Shown here piece by piece: positions 17,705 through 27,180 of a stretch of DNA of 64,000 nucleotides; within the stretch, counting starts at the first letter, position 1, and every line of letters begins with the position of its first letter. The position numbers were made by a program, and so were the translations under genes. Origin of the DNA: Myxococcales bacterium (lineage in GTDB: Bacteria; Myxococcota_A; UBA9160; UBA4427). The notes under the pieces are model-generated. The model saw only the letters and a program-made list of their open reading frames with translations, did not search any database and was not told the origin of the DNA. The stretch is taken from contig DUCN01000042.1 in NCBI GenBank assembly GCA_012959805.1, forward strand, positions 227,443 through 291,442. Reading direction: 5' to 3'.

Positions 17705-19024
17705 TCAGTCTTTGATCGAAACGGCGACCGTCGGAAACACGCGCGAGTAGTAGAGCACCACGAGCATGAAGATTCCGAAGAAACCAAGACCGATGCCGAC
17801 CTGAATCATGCCGAACCAGGAGAGCATGTCGCCCTTGATGACCGAAGGCCAGATGAGCACGTTTCGTTCGAGCCACAATCCAAAGAGCAGAGTCGCCGCG
17901 ACCGGACCCGCAATCCATGGAGTCTTCTTGGGTCGCTGACCAAGCAGAACGAAGAACGGGATCAGCCAGTTACAAGCCCAGACGGCCATAGAAACCCAGC
18001 CGTAGCCGGTCTGCAAGCGCGCCCATTCGAAGTCCCAGTTCGACCAGCTCTTGGCGAAAGCCGCTGCTGAGTAGCCCTTGTCGATCATGAACTGGTCACC
18101 GAGGCGATCGCGAAGGAAATAGGTCTCCTCCGGAAGGTTGCCGTAGTAGATGACCAGATATTGCGACCAGAAGAGGTACATCCAGAAGATCGAGAAGGCG
18201 AACATCAGCTTGCCGATATCGTGCATGCGGCGCTCGGTGATCTCACCCTGCATGCCGTCGATATTTCGACTGAACACACCCGAGAGTGCACATGCGGCGA
18301 CCGCGGAGAGAATGCCGCCCCAGCAAACGAAGTTTCCGAAGAGATTCGAAAACCAAGCCTGCTCCATGGACATCACCTGATCGAAACTGAAGAAGGCAAA
18401 GCCAAATCCGTAGGTCAGTCCGATGATCGGTCCGAGGAATGCGGTTCGCTTCTTGGAAGCAACCCGCTCTTCTTCGTCGCCCTTCCAGCCGGCGGTCCAG
18501 TTCTCGGCCATTCGCTTGGCGAAGCCCGTTCCGTTCTCGGCCAGATTCCGAAGTGTCGGCCGTGCCGAAGCCTTCAGAAACATCACAGCAAGGAGCGACA
18601 TGATGCCGAGGAGTCCGATGTCCATGGCGTAGAAGCGCGTTGTGTTGAGCCAAGCTTCCTTGCCGTGCATCGCACCGTTCTTCTGCCAATCGAAGATGTG
18701 CTCGCCACCGAAGATCCCGATGATGCCCAGGATGAGGGCGACGGGAATGAATGCCGCAAAGGACTCTGCAAAGCGGCGGTAGGGGCCAGGCCAGAATGCC
18801 CCAACGATCGAGTAGATCGCTGTGAGCGTCAGCCCACCGCACGCCAACATCGTGAAGAAGATGAAGTTCGAGTGGTAGGCGAGCCAAGCGGTCTGCGGAT
18901 CCGAGATGAGGCCGCCAACGAAGGAGACAATACCGAGGACGGCAAAGGCGATGCAGATATTAAAGAAGGGCTGAGGCAGTACGCCGGGATTCGCGTGCTC
19001 GGGGGCCACGGCTGCGTTACTCAC
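17705..19024 (-). CDS. actF: Alternative complex III subunit ActF (NrfD-like quinol-binding membrane protein)
   Basis: 439 residues with about ten membrane helices of the NrfD/PsrC type. It is a paralogue of ActC, placed last in the act operon as is standard. In ACIII the ActC/ActF pair forms the membrane core that oxidises quinol. Features include GGEHIFDWQK, FGFAFFSFDQVMSMEQAWFS and FWSQYLVIYYGNLPEET. The GTG start overlaps the actE stop by one base (TAGTG) behind GGGAGGTCAA, indicating translational coupling. Confidence 0.93.
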   Translation of the reverse strand: MSNAAVAPEHANPGVLPQPFFNICIAFAVLGIVSFVGGLISDPQTAWLAYHSNFIFFTMLACGGLTLTAIYSIVGAFWPGPYRRFAESFAAFIPVALILGIIGIFGGEHIFDWQKNGAMHGKEAWLNTTRFYAMDIGLLGIMSLLAVMFLKASARPTLRNLAENGTGFAKRMAENWTAGWKGDEEERVASKKRTAFLGPIIGLTYGFGFAFFSFDQVMSMEQAWFSNLFGNFVCWGGILSAVAACALSGVFSRNIDGMQGEITERRMHDIGKLMFAFSIFWMYLFWSQYLVIYYGNLPEETYFLRDRLGDQFMIDKGYSAAAFAKSWSNWDFEWARLQTGYGWVSMAVWACNWLIPFFVLLGQRPKKTPWIAGPVAATLLFGLWLERNVLIWPSVIKGDMLSWFGMIQVGIGLGFFGIFMLVVLYYSRVFPTVAVSIKD

Positions 19025-19620
19025 TATTGACCTCCCTGACCGGCGAGGTCACGTAAGTAGTTCACGATATCCCAACGACCGTCGGGCGAGATGCGTTTGT
19101 AGTTGGGCATTCGTCCTCGTCCAATTGAAATCGTCGTGTAGATATGCCCATCCGATAGATTGGCGGCAAGATTGAATCCAAGAGGTGAGCCCGGTCCAAT
19201 CGGCAGCACACCTGCGATGGGTCCGTTGGGCGCGGCAATCGGTCCATCCCCGGCACCCGTCGGTCCGTGGCAGGCCACACAGTTCACATTGAAGAGCGTC
19301 TCGCCGTTCTTGAGCGAAACCAGTGTCGCCTTCTGAGGATTCACCAAAGCTTCTTGCTCGGCGGTCGTCAATATCGACGGGATGGCCACGTCTCCCCACC
19401 CGACGGGAACAGTACCTTCTGGCGGAGAAAACAGAGCGACGCGATCCTGGTAGTCATTGACCTCGAAAGCCTGAACGGCTTTCTGCCATTTCATCTGCGG
19501 CCACCATTCGACCGATGCCTGTTCCCAACAACCGGTTCCGCCAAAGACGAAAAGCAGAAGCGCCGTCGAGAGGATTTGCTTGGAGCGAAGGGCTGAGGAA
19601 TTTTCAGTGAGAGGCAGCAA
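19024..19620 (-). CDS. actE: Alternative complex III subunit ActE (monohaem cytochrome c lipoprotein)
   Basis: 198 residues. A signal peptide with a lipobox (FGGTGC) suggests a lipid-anchored periplasmic protein. One haem c site, CVACH, sits about residue 115 in a class I cytochrome c fold, with a probable axial Met in GRGRMPNYK. In ACIII, ActE passes electrons from the haem chain of ActA to downstream acceptors. Its start overlaps actD by 17 nt and its stop touches the actF start. Confidence 0.93.
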   Translation of the reverse strand: MLPLTENSSALRSKQILSTALLLFVFGGTGCWEQASVEWWPQMKWQKAVQAFEVNDYQDRVALFSPPEGTVPVGWGDVAIPSILTTAEQEALVNPQKATLVSLKNGETLFNVNCVACHGPTGAGDGPIAAPNGPIAGVLPIGPGSPLGFNLAANLSDGHIYTTISIGRGRMPNYKRISPDGRWDIVNYLRDLAGQGGQ

Positions 19621-20110
19621 GAGTCACCTCCTTGGCGTTGTTGCCCCGCATGAGAGATTCCACTTCGGCCACATCTCGGTCTTCGCAGCGAACGACGACC
19701 CCAAACTCCTCTGCGGAAAAACGTGGGCTGTAGTGATCGTCCAGAGGCCGCGGATAAAGGCCGCCGAGAATCAGACATCCAATGACGGTCAGGATGCCAC
19801 CGAACAGGATCGTGAGTTCAAAGCCGATGATCCACATGGGCGGAATGGCGGCGATATTCTTGCCCGCGATCTTGATGGGCCAATCCATCGACATCCAGAT
19901 CTGAATACCGAAACCAGTGACGACGCCCACCAGACCACCAATCAGGGTAAAGACGCGAACGGCCGAAGGCTTCGGGTCTTCCGCCTCTTCGATCTCTTCG
20001 AAGGGTGCTGGCGAATAGGTCGTCAGGTCTTCGAAACCGCGATTCTTGAGCTTCCGTACGACCGTCGAGACGTCCGAAGGCATGTCGTACACGCTGACTA
20101 ACGTTGCCAT
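19604..20110 (-). CDS. actD: Alternative complex III subunit ActD (DUF3341)
   Basis: 168 residues with a soluble N-terminal ferredoxin-like part (VSVYDMPSDVSTVVRKLKNRGFEDLTTYSPAP), two membrane helices around 55-115, and a C-terminal soluble domain (YSPRFSAEEFGVVVRCEDRDVAEVESLM). This is the DUF3341 architecture of ActD. In ACIII it binds at the membrane beside ActC/ActF and has no cofactor. It begins at the base after the actC stop codon and overlaps actE. Confidence 0.93.
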   Translation of the reverse strand: MATLVSVYDMPSDVSTVVRKLKNRGFEDLTTYSPAPFEEIEEAEDPKPSAVRVFTLIGGLVGVVTGFGIQIWMSMDWPIKIAGKNIAAIPPMWIIGFELTILFGGILTVIGCLILGGLYPRPLDDHYSPRFSAEEFGVVVRCEDRDVAEVESLMRGNNAKEVTLAASH

Positions 20111-21484
20111 CTAGTGTGCACCTCCGTGCGCATGATCTCGCGCATGGATCTCGAGTTCCTTCACCTCTGAAATAGCGATGATCGGGAACATCTTCAGGAA
20201 GAGCAGGAAGAACATGCTGAACCAGCAGAAGCTTCCCGTCAGGACCATAAGTTCGACGGTGCTCGGGATATACAGGCCCCATGCTGCGGGGACGAACTCA
20301 CGAGACAGCGACGTAATGATGATGACGTACCGCTCGAACCACATGCCGAGGTTGATGAAGAACGCCAGCACGAAGAGGAATGGAATATTCGTGCGAAGTT
20401 TCTTGATCCAGAGGAGCTGGGGCATGACGACATTGAAGGTGATCATGCACCAGGTCGAGAACCAGTAGGGACCGAAGGCGCGCTGCCAGAATGAGGTCTG
20501 TTCCGGTTCGACACCCGAATACCAGGCGATGAAGTACTCGGCGCCGTAAGCATACCCGCAGATCAGCGAGGTGAATAGAATGAACCTCGACATGTTCTCG
20601 AAGTGGTAGTCGGTGATGTAACGCTCGAGTCGAAAGATCTTGCGAACCGGAATCATCACGACCAGCACCATCGCGAAGCCACCGAAGATGGCGCCCGCGA
20701 CGAAGTAGGGAGCGAAGATCGTCGCATGCCATCCGGGGACGATGGACATTGCGAAGTCCCAGGAAACGATCGAGTGAACCGAGAGCACCAGAGGCGTTGC
20801 GATGCCCGAGAGATGCAGAACCGTTCGGCTATGCGCCTTCCACTGCTTCCCGGTTCCCTGCCAACCCGCAGAGAGAACGACGTAGACCGCCCTTTTCCAA
20901 CCGACGGCGCGATCGCGAGCGATGGCAATGTCGGGGATCAATCCGATGATGAAAAAGAGGACGGAAATCGTCAGATAGGTATTGATGGCGAACACGTCCC
21001 AGAGGAGCGGGCTCTTGAAGTTGACCCAGAGATATCTTTGGTTCGGATAGGGAAGCAGGAAGTAGAATTTCCACAATCGACCGATATGAATCAGGGGGAA
21101 CAGCGCAGCGGTCAACACGGCGAAGACCGTCATCGCCTCGGCGCCACGGTTGATGGCGTTGCGCCACTTCGCTCGGAAGAGGAAGAGAATCGCCGAGATT
21201 AGAGTCCCGGCATGGCCGATGCCGATCCAGAAAACGAAGGTAATGATATAGACGCCCCAGAAGACGGGGGCCTGATAGCCAGCAACACCAAAGCCATGAT
21301 AAGTCTGGTAGACGAGAGCCGACAGGGCCATCACGACGCCGGAGACCGCAAAGAGGAAAGCTACCAGCCAAGGCCAGTGGAAACCCTTCGTGACTGCCAT
21401 GATGTCGACGTTGGTCTGCGAATCTCTTGGCCGACTTGCGACAACCATTGAGTCAGCGACTGCGGACGCGGGAGGCGGTGCCAT
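20111..21484 (-). CDS. actC: Alternative complex III subunit ActC (NrfD-like)
   Basis: 457 residues with about ten membrane helices of the NrfD/PolD family. Motifs include FWIGIGHAGTLISAILFLFRAKWR, SVHSIVSWDFAMSIVPGWHATIFAPYFV and the FERYVIIITSLSREF segment near the C-terminus. ActC forms the quinol-oxidising site together with the iron-sulphur protein ActB. Its start abuts the actB stop. The sequence is full length with no breaks. Confidence 0.95.
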   Translation of the reverse strand: MAPPPASAVADSMVVASRPRDSQTNVDIMAVTKGFHWPWLVAFLFAVSGVVMALSALVYQTYHGFGVAGYQAPVFWGVYIITFVFWIGIGHAGTLISAILFLFRAKWRNAINRGAEAMTVFAVLTAALFPLIHIGRLWKFYFLLPYPNQRYLWVNFKSPLLWDVFAINTYLTISVLFFIIGLIPDIAIARDRAVGWKRAVYVVLSAGWQGTGKQWKAHSRTVLHLSGIATPLVLSVHSIVSWDFAMSIVPGWHATIFAPYFVAGAIFGGFAMVLVVMIPVRKIFRLERYITDYHFENMSRFILFTSLICGYAYGAEYFIAWYSGVEPEQTSFWQRAFGPYWFSTWCMITFNVVMPQLLWIKKLRTNIPFLFVLAFFINLGMWFERYVIIITSLSREFVPAAWGLYIPSTVELMVLTGSFCWFSMFFLLFLKMFPIIAISEVKELEIHARDHAHGGAH

Positions 21485-24400
21485 TTAGTGGACTCCCTCG
21501 TTCTTCTCGCGTCGGACTTGTGCGAGATAAGTTATGGCAGATCGTGTGTTGAGTTCCTGGAGCGCGTGATAGGCGCGTCCGTCTCCCTCTTTGGCCTGCT
21601 TTGCAGCCATACTCGACTCTTCCTTGACGTTTCCAAATGTAATCGCGTGCGACGGACAAGCCTGCTGGCAGGCTGTCACGACCTCGCCATCCGCAATCTC
21701 TCGACCTTCGTCCTTCGCCGGCTGGCGTGCGGATTCGATCCGCTGGACACAGAACGAGCATTTCTCCATCACGCCCTGACCACGAACCGTGACGTCCGGG
21801 TTCAGCATCAGACCGAGCAGGCCAGGCCAGTTAAGCCGCCCATAGTCGAAGTAGTTGAAGCGTCGCAGCTTGTACGGACAGTTATTGCCGCAATAGCGCG
21901 TACCCACACAACGGTTATAGATCATTCCGTTGAGGCCTTCGGGCGAGTGGTAGGTTGCGATCACCGGGCAGACCGCTTCGCAGGGCGCCGCACCACAATG
22001 CTGACAAAGCATGGGTAGATGGCGGATCTCGGCGTGGCCGAGAATTTCGCCGTCGGGCGTCGGGCGTCGTTCAGAGCCGTCCCGAACATCATCGTCGCCT
22101 TCTCCAACGTACCGTTCGATGCGCAACCAGGTCATTTCGCGATGGCGAATCGCCTGGGTCTCTCCAACGATGGGAACGTTGTTCTCGACATAACAGGCGG
22201 CGATACAGGCGCTACAGCCCGTGCACTTGTCGTTGTCGATCGTCATTCCCCAGCGATAGGGCTGTTCCGGATGCGAGTCGTTGGCCGCATCGAATTCAAA
22301 GGGAGGGCCATCAAAATGATGTCCGCCCGCGGCCGCTTCCGCGTGATCACCGCCGGCCATTTCGCCGCCGTCGCCATGGCCTGATTCGGAGGCCATCGCG
22401 GCCGCAGCGAAGTGAGCAGCGCCGCCACCCGTCGCCAGATCGAAGATCGAAACTTCCTGGGCGAGACCGCGCTTTCGCTGATTGTCCGTCCACTGTGACA
22501 ACGCCAGGCGCCGGAAGCGTCCCGTCTTCGTCACCAAGGCTTTGGTGGACAGGTACGCTTGCCCGCCTGCCTCATCGTACGCGGCCGGCAAAATTGTTGC
22601 GAGATTCGCGCCTCGCATCATTCCGGGCTGCCCTTTTTCCGCGACGCCGGCGGCATAGTCCCCGGACATCGACGCGTAGTAGCCGACCGTATGACCCTGT
22701 CCGAGCGGAATGGCGATCACGTCGTCGCGAATACCACCACGTGGGAAGACCGAAACTTCAATGGAGCCAGAATCGGTTTCGACCTGAAGCACGTCGCCAA
22801 AGACGACGTCGAGTTCTTTGGCCGTGTTGAACGAAACTTCGGCCCAGGTATTCCAGGACAACTTCGTGACCGGGTCCGGAATTTCCTGCAACCACGGTAG
22901 TGCCGCGCCGCGCCCATCTCCCAGAAAGGAGTGGGGAAAGGCGACGAGTGTCAGACCACTGGAACCCTGCAAGCGAGGAGCCGCGGGCCGCAAGTTCCCG
23001 GCACCCGACCCAGTTCCCAGAAGAGCCGTCACGTCGCGCAGTGGCGTTGCTTCAAAAACGCCGCCGCGAGCCAATGCCTGACGCCAGTTCGTGTCCGACC
23101 AATTCGATTCGACGACGCTCTTCCAGCTGCCGGCGGGAAGAGCAGAGGCCACATTCCCACCGATCGTACGAGCCACTGCGAGCAGCGTATCCCCGAGCGC
23201 CTGGGTGTCATACAGCGGACGAATTGTCGGCTGAACCAGAGATCGAACGCCCGGCCGCGGACTCGCGTCGCCCCAGCTCTCGAGCGACGTGTGGTCGGGC
23301 AAGAGCAGACTGGCCGCTTCGGTCGTTTCGTCCGCGAGCGATGCGAAGGACACGACGAGATCGACGTTGGCTAGCGCCTCGTTGAAGCCAGCAGACTCGG
23401 GCAGCGAGTAGACCGGGTTCAGATCATGAATCAGCAGACATTCGACCCGGCCATTCTTCATTTCGCTGATGAGCGCGAGGACGTCCTTCAGGCTCGAGGT
23501 TGGCGCGGCGTCGACGGCGGGATAGGTGAGCTGGTGACCGACTGCGCCGACCACGGCGTTGAGTAGAAGCACCGCAGCAGTGGCACCGGCACCGGCGGTG
23601 GTCGCCGCAGCGAGTCCCGGCGGAAGTGCGACAGCATGATCCGCGCCAGCAATCTTCTCGACGAGGCCATCGAAAGTGGATCGTTCGAGTCCAGCCGCCG
23701 TGATCGCGGCCGGGATGTTGGCGCTTGATATCGCAGCGTCCGAAACGCTCGAATTATTTCGCGCAGCCACGGCCTTGGCCAACGCCAGGGCAAGTAGCCC
23801 TTCACTTCCAGCCGCCGCGGGCACCCATTGATCGGCGTTCGAACCCGTCAGATTCTGGCGAGGCCCGATGACGATGAGACGTGCTCCACCGTTCGAATGC
23901 GCACTCAGGTCCCGACTCTTCGAGAACTGTCCGGAATGTTCGATGGGCGAGGAGCCCGTGTCCAAGAAATCAGATCCAAAATCGATGACGAGATCGGCAT
24001 CCGAGAGATTGAAAATGGGAGGGGCTGAAACCCCGAAAACCGATTCACTGGCCTGAATCAGGGCCTGCTGTCCAAAAGTCTCGTAGCGGAGGCGTCCGGC
24101 CAATCCAGCCGCGGCGACGAAGCCGTCAATCAAGCCGTCGAGCGATGGCCCGACAGGACCGCCGAGGATCCATGTCTTGGCAGCTGCACTCCCGAGCTCG
24201 GCGGCCAGTTTGTTCTTGGCGTCGTCCCAGGTCGTCATTTGAAGCGAACCGTCACTATTTCGCGTGGCCGGTCCCTCGATGCGATCGGGATGATAGGTGC
24301 GACCGATTCCAGCCTGACCACGCGCACAGAGACGCCCCTGATTGATCGGATGATCGGGATTCCCTTCCAGCTTAATCGGCCGTCCCTCTCGGGTCTTCAC

Positions 24401-24592
24401 GTGGAGACCGCAAGCCGCGGAACATTCTTGGCATGTCGAAGCGTATTCAACCGAGATTCCCGGAGTGATCTCCTCCGGCTCAATCACATAGGGAATCAGC
24501 TTATCCACGGGGTCACTGCACCCGGCGACGGCGGCCGCGCCCGTAGACAGGCCGACAATTTTCAGGAAGTCACGACGATCAAGCTCGGACAT
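21485..24592 (-). CDS. actB: Alternative complex III subunit ActB (molybdopterin-oxidoreductase-like and Fe-S)
   Basis: 1035 residues. A Tat signal (RRDFLK, then AAAVAGC) targets the folded protein to the periplasm. The large N-terminal part resembles molybdopterin oxidoreductases (TCQECSAACGLHVKTREGRPIKLEGN), although ACIII ActB is known to lack molybdenum. A His/Gly-rich linker (GHGDGGEMAGGDHAEAAAGGHH) leads to the ferredoxin-like part. There four Cys clusters are visible: CTGCSACIAAC, CQHCGAAPCEAVCP, CVGTRYCGNNCP and CSFC..CQQACP, enough for several cubane clusters. It is the fused B1-B2 form usual in ACIII. Confidence 0.96.
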   Translation of the reverse strand: MSELDRRDFLKIVGLSTGAAAVAGCSDPVDKLIPYVIEPEEITPGISVEYASTCQECSAACGLHVKTREGRPIKLEGNPDHPINQGRLCARGQAGIGRTYHPDRIEGPATRNSDGSLQMTTWDDAKNKLAAELGSAAAKTWILGGPVGPSLDGLIDGFVAAAGLAGRLRYETFGQQALIQASESVFGVSAPPIFNLSDADLVIDFGSDFLDTGSSPIEHSGQFSKSRDLSAHSNGGARLIVIGPRQNLTGSNADQWVPAAAGSEGLLALALAKAVAARNNSSVSDAAISSANIPAAITAAGLERSTFDGLVEKIAGADHAVALPPGLAAATTAGAGATAAVLLLNAVVGAVGHQLTYPAVDAAPTSSLKDVLALISEMKNGRVECLLIHDLNPVYSLPESAGFNEALANVDLVVSFASLADETTEAASLLLPDHTSLESWGDASPRPGVRSLVQPTIRPLYDTQALGDTLLAVARTIGGNVASALPAGSWKSVVESNWSDTNWRQALARGGVFEATPLRDVTALLGTGSGAGNLRPAAPRLQGSSGLTLVAFPHSFLGDGRGAALPWLQEIPDPVTKLSWNTWAEVSFNTAKELDVVFGDVLQVETDSGSIEVSVFPRGGIRDDVIAIPLGQGHTVGYYASMSGDYAAGVAEKGQPGMMRGANLATILPAAYDEAGGQAYLSTKALVTKTGRFRRLALSQWTDNQRKRGLAQEVSIFDLATGGGAAHFAAAAMASESGHGDGGEMAGGDHAEAAAGGHHFDGPPFEFDAANDSHPEQPYRWGMTIDNDKCTGCSACIAACYVENNVPIVGETQAIRHREMTWLRIERYVGEGDDDVRDGSERRPTPDGEILGHAEIRHLPMLCQHCGAAPCEAVCPVIATYHSPEGLNGMIYNRCVGTRYCGNNCPYKLRRFNYFDYGRLNWPGLLGLMLNPDVTVRGQGVMEKCSFCVQRIESARQPAKDEGREIADGEVVTACQQACPSHAITFGNVKEESSMAAKQAKEGDGRAYHALQELNTRSAITYLAQVRREKNEGVH

Positions 24593-24685
24593 GCAATTTC
24601 CCTAATTCCAAGTGGTCGGCCTCGCAGCTCGACCGGTTTCGCAACCCTTAGGACTCCGCCAGGAAGCCGAATCCAGATAGGCGAT

Positions 24686-25471
24686 TTAGTAGTGACACGT
24701 CAGGCAGTCTTGCGATGCCTGTTGATTATTTTGTCGATGACAGTCGATGCACCAGCCCATCTCGAGCTTCGCAACCGGAACGAGATATCCAATATGGGAG
24801 TCCGGCACGAGATAAAGTTTGTCGATCTCTTCGACCGGCCCGTGACACGTCTGACAAGCGAGCCCAGCCTTGATGTGTCGGTTGTGCTTGAACTGGACGT
24901 ATTCGGGAAGTCGATGAATCTGAACCCATTCGATCGGCTTCTTGTTTTCCCAATGATCCTTGAGAATTCGGATGCCTTCGATCTGGTCGTACTCGAGGGG
25001 GAACTGTGAATGGCAGCCCATGCAGACTTCGACGGAGGGAACGCCCGCGGACGGAGACTCGTCTGTTCCGGCATGGCAGTAAAGACATTCGATCTCGAAT
25101 TCGCCCGCATGATGCTTATGACTGAAGGGGATCGGCTGGATCGGGCCCGGCGCTTCGGGATCCCAAGCCGCAACCGCCGAGGAACATGCACTCGCTGACG
25201 GCCACTTTTTGTCGAATTCGGCAGGAATCTCGATCTCGAGATCGGGATCCTCTTCCTGCTGCGCACGCAATGAATGGGCTTCGCACACGCTGGTCGCGAT
25301 CAGAACATCGCCACCTGCTGCTTGGGCCTGGCCGCCACTCGCATCCGGCCAACCCGACCATAAAAGAAGGGCCACAACGGCAAGAACCGTGAGGGCGGCC
25401 GCAAATAACGATCGCTGCTTGCGGGCGGGACCGGACGGGAGGTTCGAATGCTCGTTCGCTTGCTCGGGCAT
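24686..25471 (-). CDS. actA: Alternative complex III subunit ActA (pentahaem cytochrome c)
   Basis: 261 residues with one N-terminal membrane anchor (about 25-42) and five CxxCH haem motifs in the order CLYCH, CMGCH, CQTCH, CIDCH and CLTCH, the last at the extreme C-terminus. This matches the pentahaem ActA, which carries electrons from the Fe-S clusters of ActB. It is the first gene of the act operon, 93 bases upstream of actB. No clear Shine-Dalgarno precedes the ATG. The operon promoter should lie in the 553-base gap upstream. Confidence 0.95.
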   Translation of the reverse strand: MPEQANEHSNLPSGPARKQRSLFAAALTVLAVVALLLWSGWPDASGGQAQAAGGDVLIATSVCEAHSLRAQQEEDPDLEIEIPAEFDKKWPSASACSSAVAAWDPEAPGPIQPIPFSHKHHAGEFEIECLYCHAGTDESPSAGVPSVEVCMGCHSQFPLEYDQIEGIRILKDHWENKKPIEWVQIHRLPEYVQFKHNRHIKAGLACQTCHGPVEEIDKLYLVPDSHIGYLVPVAKLEMGWCIDCHRQNNQQASQDCLTCHY

Positions 25472-26024
25472 AGAAAAAATACGGCCTCATTGGCGCACGA
25501 CATTCGGCTTTCAGCCAAGCATAGACCTAAAATTACGGTCCATTTGGCCTACTACGCGCGAAGCCTACTGTGCACACGGTCCATGAACTCTTTGGCCGAA
25601 GGTTCGAAACGCTTTGAAATTCGGCTAAAAAGATCGGTTCTACTGAATCATGCTGCTTGGCTGTTCGGTCTGCGGTACTGCGCGGCCGCGAACGTAAATG
25701 CGGTCTGCGCATTTGGTTACAACGACGCCAAATCGACGTCAAGCGGTCGACGCCGGAGTATCGTCGCGACATGTATCGCGAGCGCGCAGCGAATGGTTGC
25801 AGGATGACTCGGGATTCTTCACTCGGGTGATTCTCTGATCAACTGCGGACCACCCAAGCCGGGTTGTTGTCGGGTGCGCGAATGCGAACTCGTCGCGTCG
25901 TCACTCACGTCATCGATCGAGCGCGGATGGCTCGGTCCCGGTCGCAAAGGCGGGCGCTACGCCAAATTGATATGCTGCGTCCTCCGTTCGACACCCACGG
26001 TCGAGCCGATAGGGAGATCCAACC
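25472..26024. other. Intergenic region between divergent act operon and acyl-CoA dehydrogenase
   Basis: The largest non-coding stretch in the window; it should hold both divergent promoters. A perfect 7-bp stem-loop AAATGCG-GTCTG-CGCATTT lies at 25696-25714. A GGGAGAT Shine-Dalgarno precedes the dehydrogenase ATG. The sequence near the act end is more AT-rich (CCTAAAATTACGG). No tRNA or conserved ORF was recognised. Confidence 0.6.
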
Positions 26025-27110
26025 ATGATCGACTTCGAACCGAGTGAAGAACAAGCCCTGATCGTCGAGACGGTTCACGCCTTCGCCGAAAACGAAATCC
26101 GCCCGCTCTGCCGCGTCGCCGACGAAGCCGGTGCCCCACCCAAAAATGTAGTCGAAGCCGCCCACGAACTCGGACTCGTCGCGAATTCGCTGCCTGAAGC
26201 ACATGGGGGCGGCGGCGAACGTTCGGCGATGACCGGCGTGCTGATCGCCGAAGAATTGGCCTGGGGAGATTTGGCAATCGCCCTTGCGATCCTCTCGCCC
26301 GGGCTTCTTGGATTTCCGGTGGCCGATTTTGGAAGTGAATCCCTCCAGAAGGAAATTCTGCCGGGGCTGGTGGGCGACGCCTTCGTGCCCGGATCGCTCG
26401 CCATCGTCGAGCCGCGCTTCGATTTTGATGTCTTCCATCCCCAGACCACGGCGAAACGCGATGGCGACGAATATCTGCTCGATGGTGTGAAATGCCAGGT
26501 GCCGTGGCTCGAAGGGGGCCGACATGTCGCTGTCATCGCCCGCGAGGAGGCGGGTCTCGCCGCGTTTGTCCTGGCCCGAGACCATGCCGGTCTCCAGGCG
26601 GAGCCAGAACTGAAAATGGGGATATGTGGCCTTCCCACCTCGGAAGTCACATTTTCGTCGGTGCGCGTTCCCGCCGAAGCCCGTCTGTCGGCGAGCGACG
26701 ATGAAATTCGCCAGATGATCAATCGGGGCCGGATCGCCTTGGCCGCAGCCGGGGTCGGAACCGCCCGCGCCTCCTTCGAGGTCGCCCGAGACTACGCCAA
26801 GGAGCGAGAAACATTCGGCCAGCCGATCGCGACTCGACAAGCGATTGCCTTCAAACTCGCCGACATGGCCATCGAAATCGATGGGGCCCGTCTCCTGGTC
26901 TGGGAGGCCGCCGCCGCCCTGGATCGGGGCGAGGACGTCAGCCGACTCGCCCGATTGGCCTACGACCAGACCATGCGCATCGCGCTCACGGTGACCGACG
27001 GCGCGGTTCAGGTCTACGGCGGCCATGGCTACATCCGCGAATATCTACCGGAACTCCACCTGCGAAATATCGCGGGCTTCGCGAGTTTCGAAACCCTCGC
27101 CCTCGTCTGA
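26025..27110 (+). CDS. Acyl-CoA dehydrogenase
   Basis: 361 residues with the three-domain acyl-CoA dehydrogenase fold. Visible are the N-terminal helical domain (MIDFEPSEEQALIVETVHAFAENEIRP) and FAD-domain residues (GRIALAAAGVGTARASFEVARDYAKERETFGQPI). The C-terminal helices contain VQVYGGHGYIREYLPELHLRNIAGFASFETLAL. The middle beta-domain is shorter than usual, and the last segment has FASFE where many homologues have YEGT. Substrate and catalytic base are therefore unsure. It precedes another dehydrogenase by 70 bases in the same direction, probably one operon for fatty-acid or related CoA-ester oxidation. Confidence 0.92.
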   Translation: MIDFEPSEEQALIVETVHAFAENEIRPLCRVADEAGAPPKNVVEAAHELGLVANSLPEAHGGGGERSAMTGVLIAEELAWGDLAIALAILSPGLLGFPVADFGSESLQKEILPGLVGDAFVPGSLAIVEPRFDFDVFHPQTTAKRDGDEYLLDGVKCQVPWLEGGRHVAVIAREEAGLAAFVLARDHAGLQAEPELKMGICGLPTSEVTFSSVRVPAEARLSASDDEIRQMINRGRIALAAAGVGTARASFEVARDYAKERETFGQPIATRQAIAFKLADMAIEIDGARLLVWEAAAALDRGEDVSRLARLAYDQTMRIALTVTDGAVQVYGGHGYIREYLPELHLRNIAGFASFETLALV

Positions 27111-27180
27111 TCCGCTGGGTGTAAGAATTTCGAGAATTGAATTTTGAGAACAGCGACCGCAACTCCAGGAGGCGCCTAAC

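Noticed and set aside
25600-25660. GGTTCGAAAC resembling a tRNA T-loop
   Set aside because: No acceptor stem, D-arm or anticodon arm could be paired around it.
25905-27026. 373-residue minus-strand ORF
   Set aside because: Antisense to the first acyl-CoA dehydrogenase, whose family motifs are clear.
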